Shown piece by piece: positions 1-6,099 of a stretch of 10,707 nt of DNA. The stretch comes from an uncultured Lachnospira sp. Its GTDB lineage: Bacteria; Bacillota; Clostridia; Lachnospirales; Lachnospiraceae. Made by a program: the position numbers and the translations under genes. The DNA lies in NCBI GenBank assembly GCA_900772425.1, contig CAAHEK010000238.1:1-10707 (forward strand). Reading direction: 5' to 3'. The number at the start of each line of letters is the position of its first letter. Within the stretch, counting starts at the first letter, position 1. A model generated the notes under the pieces. The model saw only the letters and a program-made list of their open reading frames with translations, was not told where the DNA came from and made no database searches.

Positions 1-1531
1 GCTGGGAAGATACGATTTAGATAATTTAGGAAGCACTTCGGATATATCTGATGCTCTTGTAAAATTGCAGTCATTTGACAGAAGTTCGCTTTCTTTGCGC
101 CAGCAGCTTACATATGACGAACTTTTGCAATATTTTACCACCGAGCTTGAATATGCTGACCTTTATATGTTTAATACAGACCTTGCGACAACTATCGGCA
201 TACAGGTACAGCTGCCTCTGCTCTTTGCTGAATACACATTTTCCGGCACAAAAGATATTGACGAATATATAGCTCTTCTTTGCGACACAGACGGATATTT
301 TAAAAATATGGTTGATTATGAAACTCTTAGAAGTAAAAATGGTTATTTCATGGAGGATTCGCTGGTTGATGAAATTGTTGACCAATGCCAGACATTTGTT
401 GATACTGCAAATTCTAATGACAGTGTTCTTATATCAACATTTAATGAAAAAATAGACGCATTTTCTGAATTGGGCACACCACAGAAAGACGATTATAAAG
501 CCAAAAATGCTTCTGCTGTTTCCGAACATGTTGTGAAGGGATATCAGATATTGATAGACGGTCTTAATTCTTTAAAGGGCACTAATAAATATGCCGGAGG
601 CTTAAGCAATTATCCTAACGGAAGCAAATATTTTGAATATTTATTAAAAAGCAGCCTCGGATGGTCGAAAACAGTAGATGAATACGATGCCCTGCTTGAC
701 ACATATATCACAAGATACATGTTATCAATGCAGAAGTCCATGACAACAGATTCTACTCTGTCTGACAAATTCAGCAGCTTTAAGTTTCCTCTTACAAAAC
801 CTGATGATATTTTAAAAGATTTAAAGAGTAAAATAACCGACGATTTCCCGGCAATTCCTGATGTTAATTACGATATCAAATATGTATCAAGTGCGCTTGA
901 AGACTACGCAAGCCCTGCAATGTATTTTATACCTCAGCTTGATAATTTAAATGTTAATTCTATTTATATTAATTCTTCTGCAACCAGGGAAGATTCATTA
1001 TATACAACTCTGGCACATGAAGGTTATCCGGGACATTTGTATCAGACACAATACTTTGCCTCAACCAACCCCGACTGGATAAGATATATTATGTCTCCGG
1101 GAGGATATGTTGAAGGATGGGCCACCTATGTAGAACTTATGTCATATTTATATGCCCAGTCTGACAACAAAAACCTTAACCAGCTTATATCCGATAATTA
1201 TGCAGTTATTCTGTGTCTTTATGCAAAGGTTGATATCGGGGTTAATTATAAGAGCTGGAAAGAAAGTGACGTTGCATCATATATTGCAAATTTTGGATTT
1301 GATGATAAGGATATTGCACACGAAATGTATTATGCAATGGTTTCCCAGCCCGGCAATTACTGCAAATACGTTATTGGCTGTCTTGGTTTTAATGAACTTA
1401 AAAACACAGCAACTGCCAAGCTGGGTGATAAATTTGATTTAAAAGAATTCCACAAATTCATTCTCGACTGTGGACCTATTCAGTTCGATATATTAGAAAA
1501 GCGTTTACAGACATGGTTACTCTACAGATAA
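1..1531 (+). CDS. DUF885 family protein, metallopeptidase-like (5' partial)
   Basis: The reading frame is open from the first bases of the window (first full codon at base 2) to TAA at 1529-1531, so the true start lies upstream. A TTG at 65 is in frame but sits in the middle of uninterrupted coding sequence and is not a credible start. The DUF885 signature HEGYPGH is encoded at 1016-1036, giving a possible zinc site of two His and a Glu, and EGWATY follows at about 1112-1129 with a candidate third acidic ligand. The C-terminal part, with [25 protein letters not shown] and a final LEKRLQTWL, also fits the family. Family members are usually longer than 550 residues, and clostridial ones are often exported lipoproteins; the N-terminus needed to show that is missing. 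Peptidase activity is inferred from the motif. The gene converges on the J-domain gene with a 10-bp overlap. Confidence 0.9.
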   Translation, partial: LGRYDLDNLGSTSDISDALVKLQSFDRSSLSLRQQLTYDELLQYFTTELEYADLYMFNTDLATTIGIQVQLPLLFAEYTFSGTKDIDEYIALLCDTDGYFKNMVDYETLRSKNGYFMEDSLVDEIVDQCQTFVDTANSNDSVLISTFNEKIDAFSELGTPQKDDYKAKNASAVSEHVVKGYQILIDGLNSLKGTNKYAGGLSNYPNGSKYFEYLLKSSLGWSKTVDEYDALLDTYITRYMLSMQKSMTTDSTLSDKFSSFKFPLTKPDDILKDLKSKITDDFPAIPDVNYDIKYVSSALEDYASPAMYFIPQLDNLNVNSIYINSSATREDSLYTTLAHEGYPGHLYQTQYFASTNPDWIRYIMSPGGYVEGWATYVELMSYLYAQSDNKNLNQLISDNYAVILCLYAKVDIGVNYKSWKESDVASYIANFGFDDKDIAHEMYYAMVSQPGNYCKYVIGCLGFNELKNTATAKLGDKFDLKEFHKFILDCGPIQFDILEKRLQTWLLYR

Positions 1532-1535
1532 CCAT
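1513..1535. repeat. Inverted repeat spanning both converging stop codons
   Basis: ATGGTTA at 1513-1519 and its exact complement TAACCAT at 1529-1535 flank a 9-nt loop. The repeat covers the TAA of the DUF885 gene (1529-1531) and the TAG of the J-domain gene (1522-1524). Neither side has a clean U-tract, so this could be a weak bidirectional terminator or a 3'-end stability hairpin. The stem is short and AT-rich, so chance is possible. Confidence 0.4.
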
Positions 1536-2355
1536 TACCGCCACCATTGCCGCCGCAGAACAATCCGCCGCCACCACAGCAAAGGTTGCATATAAGGTTA
1601 ATAAACAAAAGCTTTACACAAAAACTTCCCATACCGGCAGTCGGAGACTGATATGTTTCCTGACGTCTGCTATACCAGTCTCCGCCACTTGCCATTCTCT
1701 GATATAACATTTTGTACTGCATATTATCAGGGTCAAGCTGTGTTGCACGCATCGCATATTCCATAGCTGCTGCCTGATTGCCCTTTCCTGCGTTGGCCTG
1801 GGCTGCATAATAGTACCATCTTGCATCTTTATCTTCTATTCCATTAAGCACATTTAACGCTTCGTCAAAACTTCCGTTTCGTATATAATTGGCTGCTGCC
1901 CTTAAATGTACTGTTGTCGGATCATTACCATTCATATTGGAAGCATTTCCCTGATAGCCGGAATTTCCATAGCCGCCGTATCCATTTCCTCCAAAGCCGA
2001 AGCCAAATGGACCAAAGCCCCAGAAACCTCCAAAGTCTTCTCCACCAAAATCACCATATGTATTCTGGTTATTTCCGTCTCCGTCATAGCCATAGCTGCC
2101 GGTTCTACCTGTTCCTGAGCGATCCTGCCTGTAGCTTGAATTATATCCTCCATAACTATAGCCGCCTTCACGCTCCTTCATAATCTGGTTATATGCCTGC
2201 TGGATTGTCTTAAACATTTCCTCAGCCTGATCTTTATTCGGATTATTAATATTGGCATCAGGATGATATTTCCTGCTTAATGTTCTATATGCTTTTTTTA
2301 TTTCTTCCTCTGAGGCATCCCTTGAGACACCCAGAACTTTATACGGATCAGTCAC
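1522..2355 (-). CDS. J-domain co-chaperone-like protein with Gly-rich linker, TPR-like region and Cys/Gly tail
   Basis: This 277-residue protein starts with GTG at 2355, preceded by AGGAG eight bases upstream. Residues 1-60 form a J domain with the HPD tripeptide at 31-33, which in this family stimulates the ATPase of a DnaK-type Hsp70. Residues 64-146 are low-complexity Gly/Tyr/Asn/Phe sequence. Residues 148-215 look like two TPR-type helical hairpins (FDEALNVL, then [18 protein letters not shown]). The last 33 residues combine a short hydrophobic stretch with five Cys (246, 256, 259, 260, 267) and Gly runs. It lacks the CxxCxGxG zinc repeats and C-terminal substrate domain of true DnaJ, so it should not be called dnaJ. 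Its start overlaps the end of the DUF5685 gene by 8 bp, which suggests translational coupling. The client is unknown. Confidence 0.9.
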   Translation of the reverse strand: MTDPYKVLGVSRDASEEEIKKAYRTLSRKYHPDANINNPNKDQAEEMFKTIQQAYNQIMKEREGGYSYGGYNSSYRQDRSGTGRTGSYGYDGDGNNQNTYGDFGGEDFGGFWGFGPFGFGFGGNGYGGYGNSGYQGNASNMNGNDPTTVHLRAAANYIRNGSFDEALNVLNGIEDKDARWYYYAAQANAGKGNQAAAMEYAMRATQLDPDNMQYKMLYQRMASGGDWYSRRQETYQSPTAGMGSFCVKLLFINLICNLCCGGGGLFCGGNGGGNGYL

Positions 2356-3190
2356 TTTTATTCTCCTGCTTTCTTCTCTTTTTGCCTACAATCTCAAATC
2401 TTGTCCATACACCGGAATACAAAATATTTCTTAATATCGCTGCATTTTCTATTATAGGAAGCATCTCAAAGCTTGCAGCACAATCTGCCATTATCGCTCT
2501 TAACACGTTCCCGCAGAATTCATCAAATCCCGGTTTATTAAAATATTCCTTTAAACAGTTATATCTGTTCTTTTTTATATCATCTTCCACATCTTCATAT
2601 GCATCAAGAATATATATGAATTTTCCGAGTGAATAGCCCAGCCTTTGCAACTGTTCTTTCCACTCATCATCCTTCATCGCAGTCATCTGCGCCATTACTT
2701 CTCCAAAGCATGCAGATGCTTCATCTATATTTGTTATATTTTCTTTTTCAAGCTCATTTAGCCTGCTTAAGCTTTCCTGTATTGCCTTAGCCTTATCAGG
2801 GTATTTGCTTATAACTTTCTTTACCTTTCCTTCTATCCCATCTGCGAAGATTTTCTTTGTTACTTTTCTGTCATCGTTCCAGTCATCAACACATTTGTAA
2901 TATGTCATTAATATATTCATGTCTGCAACATACTCCGTAATTGAATTTCTTCTGACCTGATGCTTTTCTAACGGATGTATCATACATCTGCTTTTATAAA
3001 ATGTTGTTTCAGGTTCATACAGCCCTGTAAGCAGCAAAATCAAAAATAACATATCATAGCTTATAGATATCTGCCCAAGCCTTCCATACTCTTTCTTAAG
3101 CACCTCACAAAGTCCACAATAATATGAGCGGCATTCATCGTATTCCCTGAACTTTAATTCCTGTTTATTAACAACAATATATCCGTACAT
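2348..3190 (-). CDS. DUF5685 family protein
   Basis: ATG at 3190 was chosen because AAAGGA lies seven bases upstream and the family starts with MYGY/MFGY. An in-frame extension to 3247 runs through a hairpin and is rejected. The protein has 280 residues. I recognise the DUF5685 pattern: an N-terminal Cys cluster (C20, C25, C28 in CRSYYCGLC), C69 and H72 in RCMIH, an Asp-rich VDDWNDDRK at 101-109, and DAYEDVEDD followed by KNRYN at 196-211. The two Asp-rich motifs on predicted helices recall the metal-diphosphate sites of class I isoprenoid synthases, and the Cys/His set suggests metal binding. Both are inference, and no enzymatic role is known to me. The gene has its own promoter at 3256-3284 and is followed, overlapping by 8 bp, by the J-domain gene, so the two products probably act together. 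Confidence 0.85.
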   Translation of the reverse strand: MYGYIVVNKQELKFREYDECRSYYCGLCEVLKKEYGRLGQISISYDMLFLILLLTGLYEPETTFYKSRCMIHPLEKHQVRRNSITEYVADMNILMTYYKCVDDWNDDRKVTKKIFADGIEGKVKKVISKYPDKAKAIQESLSRLNELEKENITNIDEASACFGEVMAQMTAMKDDEWKEQLQRLGYSLGKFIYILDAYEDVEDDIKKNRYNCLKEYFNKPGFDEFCGNVLRAIMADCAASFEMLPIIENAAILRNILYSGVWTRFEIVGKKRRKQENKSD

Positions 3191-3208
3191 ATTGTATCCT
3201 TTCAGAGT

Positions 3209-3257
3209 AAAAAATAAGCGAAAACGGAATACTGATATTGTTCCCATTTTCGCTTAT
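3209..3257 (-). terminator. Intrinsic terminator-like hairpin in the DUF5685 leader
   Basis: Bases 3214-3229 pair with 3242-3257 around a 12-nt loop. As minus-strand RNA all 16 pairs form, two of them G-U. As plus-strand RNA those two positions would be C-A mismatches, so the structure fits minus-strand function. The minus-strand 3' arm runs directly into six U (plus 3209-3214). It lies downstream of the small acidic gene and only 18 nt before the DUF5685 start codon. It probably ends read-through from the thrH unit; an attenuator role is possible. Confidence 0.7.
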
Positions 3258-3284
3258 CATATAACATTCAACTTTAACCGTCAA
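3256..3284 (-). promoter_or_regulatory. Sigma-A promoter for the DUF5685/J-domain operon
   Basis: On the minus strand TTGACG (3279-3284) is followed after exactly 17 bp by TATGAT (3256-3261). Transcription would begin near 3249, inside the 5' arm of the hairpin at 3214-3257. Transcripts from this promoter would therefore lack the outer half of the terminator stem. Confidence 0.65.
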
Positions 3285-3322
3285 TTATTACAATGATTAT
3301 TAATAAAATCTTAATATTTCCT

Positions 3323-3559
3323 TTAGAAGTTATCGTCAAAATCCGTTCCCCAAATCATCATGCCCGTATAATCTGTGGTTTTGCATATATCTTCCATATC
3401 AAGGTAATCATCATCATTATAATAAGTGTCATCATATTCATCATCATACATATCTTCGTCTTCATCATAATAGCCATTTTTAACACCGCTCTCATACGAA
3501 TTACGTTTTGGTGGATATGAATAACGTTTATTTGACTTTCCTTCATAGTCCGGATACAT
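3323..3559 (-). CDS. Small acidic, tyrosine-rich protein of unknown function
   Basis: I do not recognise this 78-residue protein. It is likely to be a real gene because a near-perfect ribosome binding site, GGAGGTGATAAA, directly precedes ATG at 3559. It has 23 Asp/Glu against 7 Lys/Arg, and 13 Tyr. The N-terminal 28 residues are mildly basic, the centre (30-57) is almost entirely Asp, Glu and Tyr, and the tail carries a short hydrophobic MMIW at 67-70. No signal peptide or membrane segment is visible, and the sequence is probably disordered. It lies 39 nt downstream of thrH on the same strand with no promoter apparent between, so it is likely co-transcribed with thrH. Low-complexity composition makes homology calls unreliable. 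Confidence 0.7.
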   Translation of the reverse strand: MYPDYEGKSNKRYSYPPKRNSYESGVKNGYYDEDEDMYDDEYDDTYYNDDDYLDMEDICKTTDYTGMMIWGTDFDDNF

Positions 3560-3598
3560 TTTATCACCTCCGGACTTAGTATTTCCATATGTAATATA

Positions 3599-4201
3599 TT
3601 AATTCATTGCTTTCTTGATTGCTGCAAGTAATTCATCATATGTCTCATATGCAGGAAGTTCAGGATTATCTGCTTTAATCTGCTCTGTACTCTTGAAGAG
3701 GAAGCCGGCCTTACTAGCCTTAATCATTCCAAGGTCATTATGGCTGTCACCTGAGGCTATTGTCTCATATCCGATAGACTGTAAAGCTTTAACTGTTGTA
3801 AGCTTTGACTGCTCGCAGCGCATCTTGAAGCCTGTTATCTCTCCGTTCTCAGCTACTTCAAGTGAATTACAGAAAATAGTTGGCCATCCGAGCTTCTTCA
3901 TAAGTGGAGTCGCAAACTGTGTAAATGTATCACTTATTATTATTACCTGTGTAAATGAACGTAATTCGTAAAGAAATTCTTTTGCTCCAGGAATTGGATC
4001 TATTGTTGCAATTGTATTCTGAATTTCTTTAAGACCAAGTCCGTGCTCTTTAAGAACACCTATGCGCCAGTTCATAAGCTTGTCATAGTCCGGCTCATCT
4101 CTTGTTGTTCTCTTAAGCTCAGGAATTCCACTTGCCTCTGCAAATGCAATCCATATTTCAGGTACAAGTACACCTTCAAGATCTAAACATGTTATATACA
4201 T
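3599..4201 (-). CDS. thrH: Phosphoserine phosphatase / homoserine phosphotransferase ThrH
   Basis: This 200-residue HAD-superfamily protein closely follows Pseudomonas ThrH from its first residues (CLDLEGVLVPEIWIAFAE; TTRD, PDYD). ThrH dephosphorylates phosphoserine and can pass the phosphate to homoserine, linking serine and threonine synthesis in the cytosol. Motif I has nucleophile D7 and E9 in place of the usual second Asp, as in other ThrH proteins. Motif II is S90 in IIISDT, the motif III Lys is probably K133, and motif IV is GDSHND at 151-156. ATG 4201 was chosen because homology starts there and GAGGGA precedes it. The frame stays open to 4354, but that extension would cross the tRNA terminator and enter the tRNA gene. 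A promoter lies at 4254-4282, and the small acidic gene follows. Confidence 0.93.
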   Translation of the reverse strand: MYITCLDLEGVLVPEIWIAFAEASGIPELKRTTRDEPDYDKLMNWRIGVLKEHGLGLKEIQNTIATIDPIPGAKEFLYELRSFTQVIIISDTFTQFATPLMKKLGWPTIFCNSLEVAENGEITGFKMRCEQSKLTTVKALQSIGYETIASGDSHNDLGMIKASKAGFLFKSTEQIKADNPELPAYETYDELLAAIKKAMN

Positions 4202-4216
4202 ACTTCCCTCATTTCT

Positions 4217-4259
4217 GCACTTTCTTGTGCTTCTTAATAAAATATCTTCTGATATTTTA
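4217..4259 (-). repeat. Palindrome over the thrH -10 and a second leader hairpin
   Basis: TAAAATATC (4238-4246) and its exact complement GATATTTTA (4251-4259) flank a 4-nt spacer. The right arm contains the thrH -10 box and the dyad covers the expected start of transcription. A second small dyad, GCAC (4217-4220) with GTGC (4227-4230), sits just before the ribosome binding site. The first could be an operator; a chance AT palindrome is also possible. Confidence 0.45.
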
Positions 4260-4282
4260 GCATGTGCAAAATACAATGGCAA
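4254..4282 (-). promoter_or_regulatory. Sigma-A promoter for thrH
   Basis: On the minus strand TTGCCA (4277-4282) and TAAAAT (4254-4259) are 17 bp apart. Transcription would start near 4247, leaving a leader of about 45 nt. The promoter lies just past the tRNA-Lys terminator, so thrH appears to be transcribed separately from the tRNA. Confidence 0.65.
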
Positions 4283-4291
4283 TATCAAGAC

Positions 4292-4344
4292 AAAAAAATA
4301 AAAGCCCTTCAACCTAGTTCCTACGACTAAATCAAAAGACCTTT
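4292..4344 (-). terminator. Intrinsic terminator of tRNA-Lys
   Basis: Read as minus-strand RNA, 4326-4344 pairs with 4300-4318 over 19 consecutive positions around a 7-nt loop, then A and seven U (plus 4292-4298). Seven of the 19 pairs are G-U, so the stem would be badly mismatched on the other strand. It begins five nucleotides after the tRNA 3' end. Confidence 0.7.
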
Positions 4345-4349
4345 GCAAG

Positions 4350-4422
4350 TGCACCGCCAGGGGTTCGAACCCTGGACACCCTGATTAAGAGTCAGGTGCT
4401 CTACCAACTGAGCTAGCGGTGC
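4350..4422 (-). tRNA. tRNA-Lys (anticodon CTT)
   Basis: A complete 73-nt cloverleaf is visible. The acceptor stem is GCACCGC/GCGGTGC with discriminator A. The D stem is GCTC/GAGC, and the anticodon stem CCTGA/TCAGG encloses loop CTCTTAA with anticodon CTT. The T stem is CAGGG/CCCTG around TTCGAAC. It reads AAG codons. The 3' CCA is not encoded and must be added by tRNA nucleotidyltransferase. It has its own promoter upstream and a terminator directly downstream. No other tRNA is adjacent. Confidence 0.97.
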
Positions 4423-4457
4423 ATATTTGTTTTGTTGTTCTCGCGAACACAAGTGAT

Positions 4458-4486
4458 ATTCTATATCATGTTTTTACAAAATGCAA
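4458..4486 (-). promoter_or_regulatory. Promoter for tRNA-Lys
   Basis: On the minus strand TTGCAT (4481-4486) and TAGAAT (4458-4463) are separated by 17 bp. Transcription would start near 4451, about 28 nt before the mature tRNA. A short dyad, TGATAT/ATATCA at 4454-4468, overlaps the -10. Confidence 0.6.
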
Positions 4487-4490
4487 GCAC

Positions 4491-4538
4491 TTTTTTGTTT
4501 TTATTTAAGAACAATTTAACTTTTTTTATTTTTTTGTA
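4491..4538 (-). promoter_or_regulatory. A-tract region upstream of the tRNA promoter, possible UP element
   Basis: On the minus strand this stretch is a series of phased A-runs (up to seven A) immediately upstream of the tRNA -35. Such tracts stimulate stable-RNA promoters through the RNA polymerase alpha subunit. It also lies upstream of the divergent AI-2E promoter. The role is inferred from position and composition only. Confidence 0.4.
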
Positions 4539-4549
4539 ATTATTTACAC

Positions 4550-4578
4550 TTGATATGCATATATAAAGCCCTTATAAT
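4550..4578 (+). promoter_or_regulatory. Sigma-A promoter for the AI-2E family gene
   Basis: TTGATA (4550-4555), a 17-bp spacer and a consensus TATAAT (4573-4578). Transcription would start near 4585, leaving a leader of about 43 nt before ATG 4628. Confidence 0.75.
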
Positions 4579-4627
4579 TTTATTATAACCATTTACACTA
4601 TATTATAAAGAAGATAGGAATACACTT

Positions 4628-5902
4628 ATGACGGATATTAACAAGGATATTAATATTAGTAACGACAATAATACTGATGAAACGGTAATGTCTCCTATAA
4701 AAGAGCCTGTCGGTAGAAACCGTTTCCAGCCAAACAGCAGATATTTTACTATAGTAATGTATGCCCTGCTTTTTGTTCTTGGAAGCATACTTATCTATAA
4801 CTTTGTTGGTAACTTCAGTAATACATTACATTTAATCGGCTCTATTACATCTATACTGTCTCCATTTTTTGTTGGTGGCTTTATTGCATTGGTATTATAT
4901 CCTCTTGTTCACCTTCTGTATCACAGAGTGTTCATGGAAAAATTTAAATGTAAATCCCAAAAGCTTGCAAAATGGCTGTCAATTCTTATAACCTACCTTG
5001 TAGCCATTGGAGTTATTGCAATCCTTTTAACATTTATTGTTCCACAGATATATGAAAGTATTCGTGAAATTACAGAACAGCTTCCTAACTGGTATGACAA
5101 TGCTTTAGCTTTTCTTAATTCATTTGAAAAGTCTCATCAGAACTGGTCATTTATTGATTACGATACCATTAATAAGCATATAGAGCAGGCCTTTCCTACA
5201 ATCCTTAATTACCTTTCAGGAATAATGGCTGATTTACTTCCTTTTATTGTAAATACTTCTATGGCTATCATTAAAGGTGTTGTCAACTTAATTATTGCAA
5301 TTATGGTTTCTGTTTATATGATTTCAGACCACAAGAATATTTTCTATCATTTTAAACGCCTTATGTATGCGGTATTTCCTAAGAAAACAGCATCTACCAT
5401 AAGACACATAACAAAGGAAAGCGGTAAAATCTTCCTTGATTTCATACTTGGAAAAGCCCTTGACTCACTTATTATCGGAATAATCTGCTTTATATGCATG
5501 CTTATATTCCATTTCCCTTACGCAGTCCTTATAAGCGTAATTGTCGGCGTAACCAATATGATTCCTTATTTTGGACCATATATCGGTGGTGTAATGGGGG
5601 GAATTATTATATTGATTGTTAATCCTATACAGGTTATCTTCTTTGCAATATTAATTCTTGTTATACAGCAGTTTGACGGATTATTCCTTGGTCCTAAGAT
5701 TCTTGGTGATAAAACAGGACTTAAACCATTATGGGTTATTTTCTCAATTACTGTCGGGGGAAGCTTATTCGGAGTTCTTGGAATGTTCCTTGGGGTGCCT
5801 TGTGTAGCTGTATTAAGCTATATACTTAATCTTACAGTTGAGCATTTCCTCAAGAAGCGTAAAGTTGAAGTGACACCTTATGAATCACCTGATGAAATGT
5901 AA
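4628..5902 (+). CDS. AI-2E family (PerM/YdiK-type) membrane transporter
   Basis: This 424-residue protein starts at ATG 4628 with AGGA nine bases upstream. After a polar, Asn/Asp-rich cytoplasmic N-terminus of about 38 residues there are membrane segments near 40-61, 69-97 and 115-138. A long extracytoplasmic or amphipathic stretch spans about 140-195, followed by further segments near 203-233, 270-310, 317-347 and 366-400. The C-terminal half carries the family marks: NMIPYFGPYIGG at 310-321, GPKILGDKTGLKP at 355-367, and the Gly-rich GGSLFGVLGMFLGVP to about 391. Members have been linked to autoinducer-2 export (TqsA) or to Na+/H+ antiport, and sequence alone cannot tell which. The tail is short and charged. 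It is a single-gene unit with its own promoter and a hairpin terminator downstream. Confidence 0.92.
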   Translation: MTDINKDINISNDNNTDETVMSPIKEPVGRNRFQPNSRYFTIVMYALLFVLGSILIYNFVGNFSNTLHLIGSITSILSPFFVGGFIALVLYPLVHLLYHRVFMEKFKCKSQKLAKWLSILITYLVAIGVIAILLTFIVPQIYESIREITEQLPNWYDNALAFLNSFEKSHQNWSFIDYDTINKHIEQAFPTILNYLSGIMADLLPFIVNTSMAIIKGVVNLIIAIMVSVYMISDHKNIFYHFKRLMYAVFPKKTASTIRHITKESGKIFLDFILGKALDSLIIGIICFICMLIFHFPYAVLISVIVGVTNMIPYFGPYIGGVMGGIIILIVNPIQVIFFAILILVIQQFDGLFLGPKILGDKTGLKPLWVIFSITVGGSLFGVLGMFLGVPCVAVLSYILNLTVEHFLKKRKVEVTPYESPDEM

Positions 5903-5911
5903 ATGACAAAA

Positions 5912-5953
5912 CATAATTCATAAAGCATAATTCATAAAACATAATTCATAAAA
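5912..5953. repeat. Three tandem copies of a 14-bp unit
   Basis: The unit CATAATTCATAAA(A/G) occurs three times in direct succession at 5912, 5926 and 5940, differing only in the last base of the first copy. A TGACAAAA motif lies on each side (5904 and about 5960). It sits between the AI-2E stop codon and the terminator. It is too short and spacerless for CRISPR and is probably slippage-generated. Confidence 0.8.
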
Positions 5954-5972
5954 AGTAACTGACAAAATATAT

Positions 5973-6046
5973 AAAGCATCCGGTACACAACATAATCATT
6001 TAATGCTTTACAGCTGATAAATGTATGCTGCATACCAGATGCTTTT
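5973..6046. terminator. Branched, probably bidirectional terminator between converging genes
   Basis: AAAGCATCCGGTA (5973-5985) and TACCAGATGCTTT (6033-6045) form a 13-position stem. The one imperfect position is C-A on the plus strand and a G-U pair on the minus strand. The 47-nt loop holds smaller dyads (CATTTA/TAAATG and GTATG/CATAC). On the plus strand a TTTTATTT tail follows; on the minus strand ATATATTTT. ATGCTTTA at 6003-6010 can also pair with the left arm, giving an alternative fold. It lies between the AI-2E gene and the decarboxylase gene. Confidence 0.6.
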
Positions 6047-6099
6047 ATTTGTATTTATATATTCCTGTTTATATTTATTTGTTTATATTATTCTGCCAA

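Noticed and set aside
1522..2355. Calling the J-domain gene dnaJ
   Set aside because: It lacks the four CxxCxGxG repeats and the DnaJ C-terminal domains.
1906..2636. Open plus-strand frames antisense to the J-domain and DUF5685 genes
   Set aside because: Their codon use and content mirror the Gly-rich and Asp-rich coding strands, no ribosome binding sites precede them, and no family is recognisable.
3191..3247. A 19-residue N-terminal extension of the DUF5685 protein
   Set aside because: It is the translation of the leader hairpin. The ribosome binding site and the family start pattern support ATG 3190.
3293..3520. Plus-strand frame rich in Ile, resembling a membrane protein
   Set aside because: It is antisense to the Asp/Tyr-rich small gene; complementing GAT/GAC and TAT codons gives ATC/ATA/GTC. 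It has no ribosome binding site of its own.
4202..4354. A 51-residue N-terminal extension of the ThrH frame with a hydrophobic stretch resembling a signal peptide
   Set aside because: It would translate across the tRNA terminator and into the last bases of tRNA-Lys, upstream of the thrH promoter. ThrH homology and a ribosome binding site both place the start at 4201.
4350..4422. tRNA-Lys as the attachment site of an integrated element
   Set aside because: No integrase gene and no second copy of the tRNA 3' end are present in the window.
5912..5953. Possible CRISPR or iteron array
   Set aside because: There are only three 14-bp units with no spacers, and no cas or replication gene is present.
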